From positions 15,387,864-15,451,863 of the forward strand of contig JACGWO010000008.1 in the NCBI GenBank assembly GCA_034509735.1: a stretch of 64,000 bases of DNA. Direction: 5' to 3'. Positions 60,947 through 64,000 of this stretch are shown here, one piece after another. The translations under genes and the position numbers were made by a program. How positions within the stretch are numbered: position 1 is the stretch's first letter; each line of letters begins with the position of its first letter. This stretch comes from Sesamum alatum. Taxonomy: Eukaryota > Streptophyta > Magnoliopsida > Lamiales > Pedaliaceae. The notes beneath the pieces were generated by a model that saw only the letters and a program-made list of their open reading frames with translations, ran no database searches and had not been told where the DNA came from.

Positions 60947-61637
60947 TTACGAATACCCCAATTTTATTTGAAAGATTATCAATACTTCTGAGATTTGATA
61001 AAATTATGTAATTCTTTAATGGAGACATGAGATTATCAACAACTCTATCCTTGCTATATTTTTTTTTCTATTTTTTAAAAAAATAAAAATTATAAAAAAT
61101 TTATCCTCTTAGTTCATATTTTTTTTTATAAAAAAAAAGAAGTAAAACTATAATTCATATATAGTCCACAAGAACATTTTGGTCAGTTTACCACAAAATA
61201 TGATTAAAAACCTAGTGAAAATTATGAATTGGACTAGTTGTTGGATGACCTTTAAAGTAACGGTGTACTGATAGTTTTTCAAACCGTTAGAGGTATTTGT
61301 AATTATGTCAAATCTCATGAGAGATTTTAGCTGTTATTTGCCAGTAGGGAGCAAACAAATTGACCATTTCATGGACTAAATGACTTATGGACAATATCAT
61401 TGAGACAAGAACTTACCTATCTAAGAAGGGGATTCATCAACAGAAATGATGCAATAGATGTTCCAAGAACCAACATATTTGTTCCTATATATGTATACAT
61501 ACATTTTAGGAGCCATCTACCACTAGAAAAATAACCCAGAAAGTAATATTTGGTAGCGGCACCAGTTCTCTATATATCTACCACATGTAAATATCTGGAT
61601 GTATAGGTGCAAACGCAACGAGAAAAAGGAACCGGAG
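60947..61637. other. AT-rich 3' flank of the GUX gene
   Basis: No gene or clear element. Contains long A/T runs around 61,050-61,140. Presumably includes polyadenylation signals for the leftward GUX gene near the right side, but no single site can be chosen. Confidence 0.4.
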
Positions 61638-61811
61638 ATCACAGAGAAGAGAGTGATACCGTTTCGATTGCAGGAGGTGGCTGTGTTGAAGTGCCGTTGT
61701 CTATCCAGTTCGTTTCACCGGACAATCACAAAGAAGAGAGCGATACCGTTTCGATTGCAGGAGGCGGCTGTGTTGAAGTGCCGTTGTCTGTCCAGTTCGT
61801 TTCACCCCAGT
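61638..61811 (-). repeat. Tandem duplication of the GUX gene tail, 87-bp unit
   Basis: Two adjacent copies at a period of 87 bp (TCCAGTTCGTTTCACC at 61,704 and 61,791). The upstream copy encodes the final codons of GUX and its stop. The second copy, now in the 3' UTR, would encode nearly the same peptide with its own stop. The copies differ at only a few bases (for example Thr to Ile in the NWTDNG segment). Confidence 0.92.
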
Positions 61812-64000
61812 GCCACAACATGCTTTCCCAGAAGCAGAAGTCTTCGAAGCAAGTAGTTAGTCGCGGGTCTTGGATCTTGATTTTCCAGTGACCATCACTG
61901 TAATTACCTTTCTCGGCTTGCCTACGATCCCACTCCAATGCCGCCTTCTGTTTGGACCTAAGCAAGCAATACTTTTGTAAGTTCTCCGGCATTGCATCAT
62001 GGACCTTCCACCAAGTTCTATGAGCAACGTCGCTGGCAAATTCCTGCAATATATCCACGTTCCAGTTGCAATCGTAGTCCCGGAAGCATAACCATGGTTT
62101 CAAGCCTAAATAGTGAAGCACGTAGAGGACCGGAGGATCAGCACCAAATAGACGAGTCTTCATTTCTTTCTTTTCTTCCTCGTCGCCAACCCAAAAATGT
62201 TTCAAAAAATTCATGTGCTTGGGGATTCGATGCCACCACGTGAAGATTTCGTTCAGATAACCTTGGTCTCCACCGTTGTAGGACTCGATCTCGTTGATGT
62301 GCGCCATCAACAACTGAAATGTGCAGTTTGAGGGTTCGATGACCATGACACCCGAATTAAAGAGGGTGGCATTGTTTCCTGTGGCAGAAATTTCTGGCAT
62401 CTCGAACAGGAAATCAATATTTCTGAGGACTAACAAGTCTGCATCAATAAATATGATCTTGTCATAATCTGTCAATTGCCAAAGACGGAATTTACTATAG
62501 TTCCATTCGTTGTAGGCATCTCGTTCAGCTTTTGGGTTTCTGATTCTTTGAATTGTATGAAGTTTCCACCCAGCCGCCTCAAGGCCACCCCTGTGATAGT
62601 CACTGATAGTTTCATCTACAAGTATCACAAGATCCCGGGTCGAACCTGCCATGCGGATACTTTGTGCAGCTGCAATGGCTCCACAGACATAGACATGAGC
62701 TGAGTGCAGAATCGTTGCATATGCTTCTCGCCTCGCGTTACCTGAATGCCAGTTTTCTGCATAAAGGAATTGGCATCAGCTATTACTTGTTAACATGAAG
62801 TCGGAAATCAGTATAAGAACTTTATAGGAAATTTTAGTTCGGATCAGGTTCGACCGAAGGCAAGCTATTACATGACAGGTGTAGTTAGTGTACGGTTTGA
62901 GAATGACCAATCTAGCAAGTACAATATAACGCATTATATGATTTGACTCGTGAGCATCATATCAATTGAAAACATATGTATGGGAATCAAATGATTAGCA
63001 CCAACCTTTGGTCTTCAGTGGAACTGCAAGTTCACAGGACCCGACTGGAAGATGGAGCTTTTCTCTCAATTTATTTAAATCCGGCTTATACAGCCATGCA
63101 TTGCCTTCTCTTACAATAAGATCTTTGCAAGTAAACAGATTTGGGGTCGGGAAACACTCGGTAATGAGAAGAACATGGACAGGATGATACCCCTTGGCTG
63201 TTGCAGCAAGCCTTGCAGCTTCAAGTTGCAAGTGTAAACAAGCTACGTCCCTTGACCAGTTCCTCGATTTGTCACAGGGAAGCTTCACCACTATAAAGTC
63301 CAGCCGTGGTTTACCCGGGAAGTGAACTTTGGGCAGAGTTGGACAAGTGGGAATCTCGAACTCTTCCTCCTCATCTAACCATTCCGGGTATAATGTTTCC
63401 CAAGTAACGTTGGGTGGGGCATAATCCATCATAAGGATAACATGCTCTGCATCTGGCAGTAACTCCTTCCACTGATCAAGTTCTTGCTCATTGAAATTTA
63501 ACAGCCCTATTCCCTTGTACTCATCTCTGTCAGTTAATTTCTCAATTGCGTCGGCAATTTCATCCCAGTTGATTTCTAAAGATGATGCATAACTTTGATC
63601 TACGCCAAATCTATCCCTTATCCATTTATCTACCAAGCTTGACCTACAATCGAATTTCACAAGTGACAGAAAACAAGACATCATGCTTCTTTCTGTAAGA
63701 TGAATCACAAGAAATGGGAGCAGAGTACAAATTAAAGAGAAGTTTTTTTCATGCCAAACCTCTATTTGGGTGATAACACCACACGATATACAAATAAATG
63801 AGAAACCAAAAGTAGAAGATACCTCGAATGAAAACCAGATATATGGTCTGTCTCATGAATTGATGGAGAGCGTAGGAGTGTGAAAAATGCTCCAATAATG
63901 ATAATGACCATCACAAGCTTCAGAGTAGGGAACTTGCAGCTGAATATCCTGTCCAGACTGGAAAGATAAAGGGACCTATCCCCATCTTTCTGTGCTCTGT
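61726..64000 (-). CDS. GUX: Xylan alpha-glucuronosyltransferase, GUX family (GT8), 5' end outside window
   Basis: Golgi type II enzyme that adds glucuronic acid to the xylan backbone from UDP-GlcA. Exons (minus): 64,000-63,823 (partial), 63,643-63,006, 62,756-61,726. Junctions CGAG|GTATCT, TGTAG|GT, AAAG|GTTGGT and ATGCAG|AA keep one frame of about 614 visible residues. The first exon shows a short cytosolic part and a membrane helix (KLVMVIIIIGAFFTLL). Then a stem region (DVTWETLYPEW-type NVTWETLYPEWLDEEEEF), KLPCDKSRNWSRDV, and the GT8 domain with DxD in FIDADLLVLRN, FNSGVMVIEPSN, YNGGDQGYLNE and the HYLGLKPW metal-binding motif. All key residues are intact. It resembles GUX1-GUX3, and the exact subclade is not resolved. 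The start codon and any earlier exon lie beyond the right edge. Only the stop region is unusual, being duplicated. Confidence 0.93.

Noticed and set aside
61599..61891. Plus-strand frames over the duplicated segment
   Set aside because: They repeat because the DNA is tandemly duplicated; the coding strand is minus (GUX).
1..64000. tRNA, rRNA or organellar insert
   Set aside because: No cloverleaf, rRNA-like or plastid/mitochondrial gene sequence was noticed by reading; a tRNA or organelle search would settle it.

Overview
The window looks like repeat-rich nuclear DNA of a flowering plant, probably a eudicot. It is strongly AT-rich. It carries two plant-type protein-coding genes with introns, and almost everything between them is transposable element (TE) sequence. 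Nothing in it looks bacterial or organellar, and the species cannot be named from sequence alone.

Left part (1-13,248). A broken LINE reverse-transcriptase tail lies at 1-280. It is followed by AT-rich DNA with small non-autonomous DNA transposons: a CACTA miniature element with 3-bp target-site duplications (TSDs), a Mutator-type miniature element with 9-bp TSDs, and others. A leucine-rich-repeat receptor kinase gene (minus strand, two exons, about 779 aa) occupies 7,339-10,598. Its single intron is packed with two miniature elements, one an almost perfect fold-back.

Middle-left (13,249-24,559). A decayed Ty1/copia retrotransposon has the order LTR-internal-LTR-internal, i.e. a tandem arrangement. 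Its first LTR is interrupted by a 1.43-kb Mutator-like element carrying a GC-rich, gene-like segment. Its gag-pol is interrupted by a 1.84-kb solo-LTR-like insertion. The second internal copy is cut off after protease and joined to another Mutator-like fragment.

Middle-right (24,560-59,186). This is the most striking part: about 35 kb built from head-to-tail Helitron-like elements. They share a 5' end and a 3' hairpin followed by CTAG. Later insertions sit inside them: an almost complete Ty3/gypsy chromovirus-type retrotransposon (32,170-41,190; 2,094-bp LTRs, TTATA TSD), a 4.97-kb Mutator-like element (43,628-48,594; 9-bp TSD) with transposase remnants and an intact opposite-strand GRF-type zinc-finger/tail-anchor gene, and two miniature elements. 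Sibling Helitrons preserve the empty sites, so the nesting order can be read directly.

Right part (59,187-64,000). A LINE fragment, two short minus-strand mini-Helitrons, and the 3' two and a half exons of a xylan glucuronosyltransferase gene (GUX family, GT8) running off the right edge. The last coding segment of this gene is tandemly duplicated with its stop codon into the 3' flank.

The two host genes (a surface receptor kinase and a Golgi cell-wall enzyme) show no functional link. The biology here is mainly nested transposition, element decay by nonsense mutation, and possible cross-mobilisation among Mutator-like elements that share modular terminal repeats.
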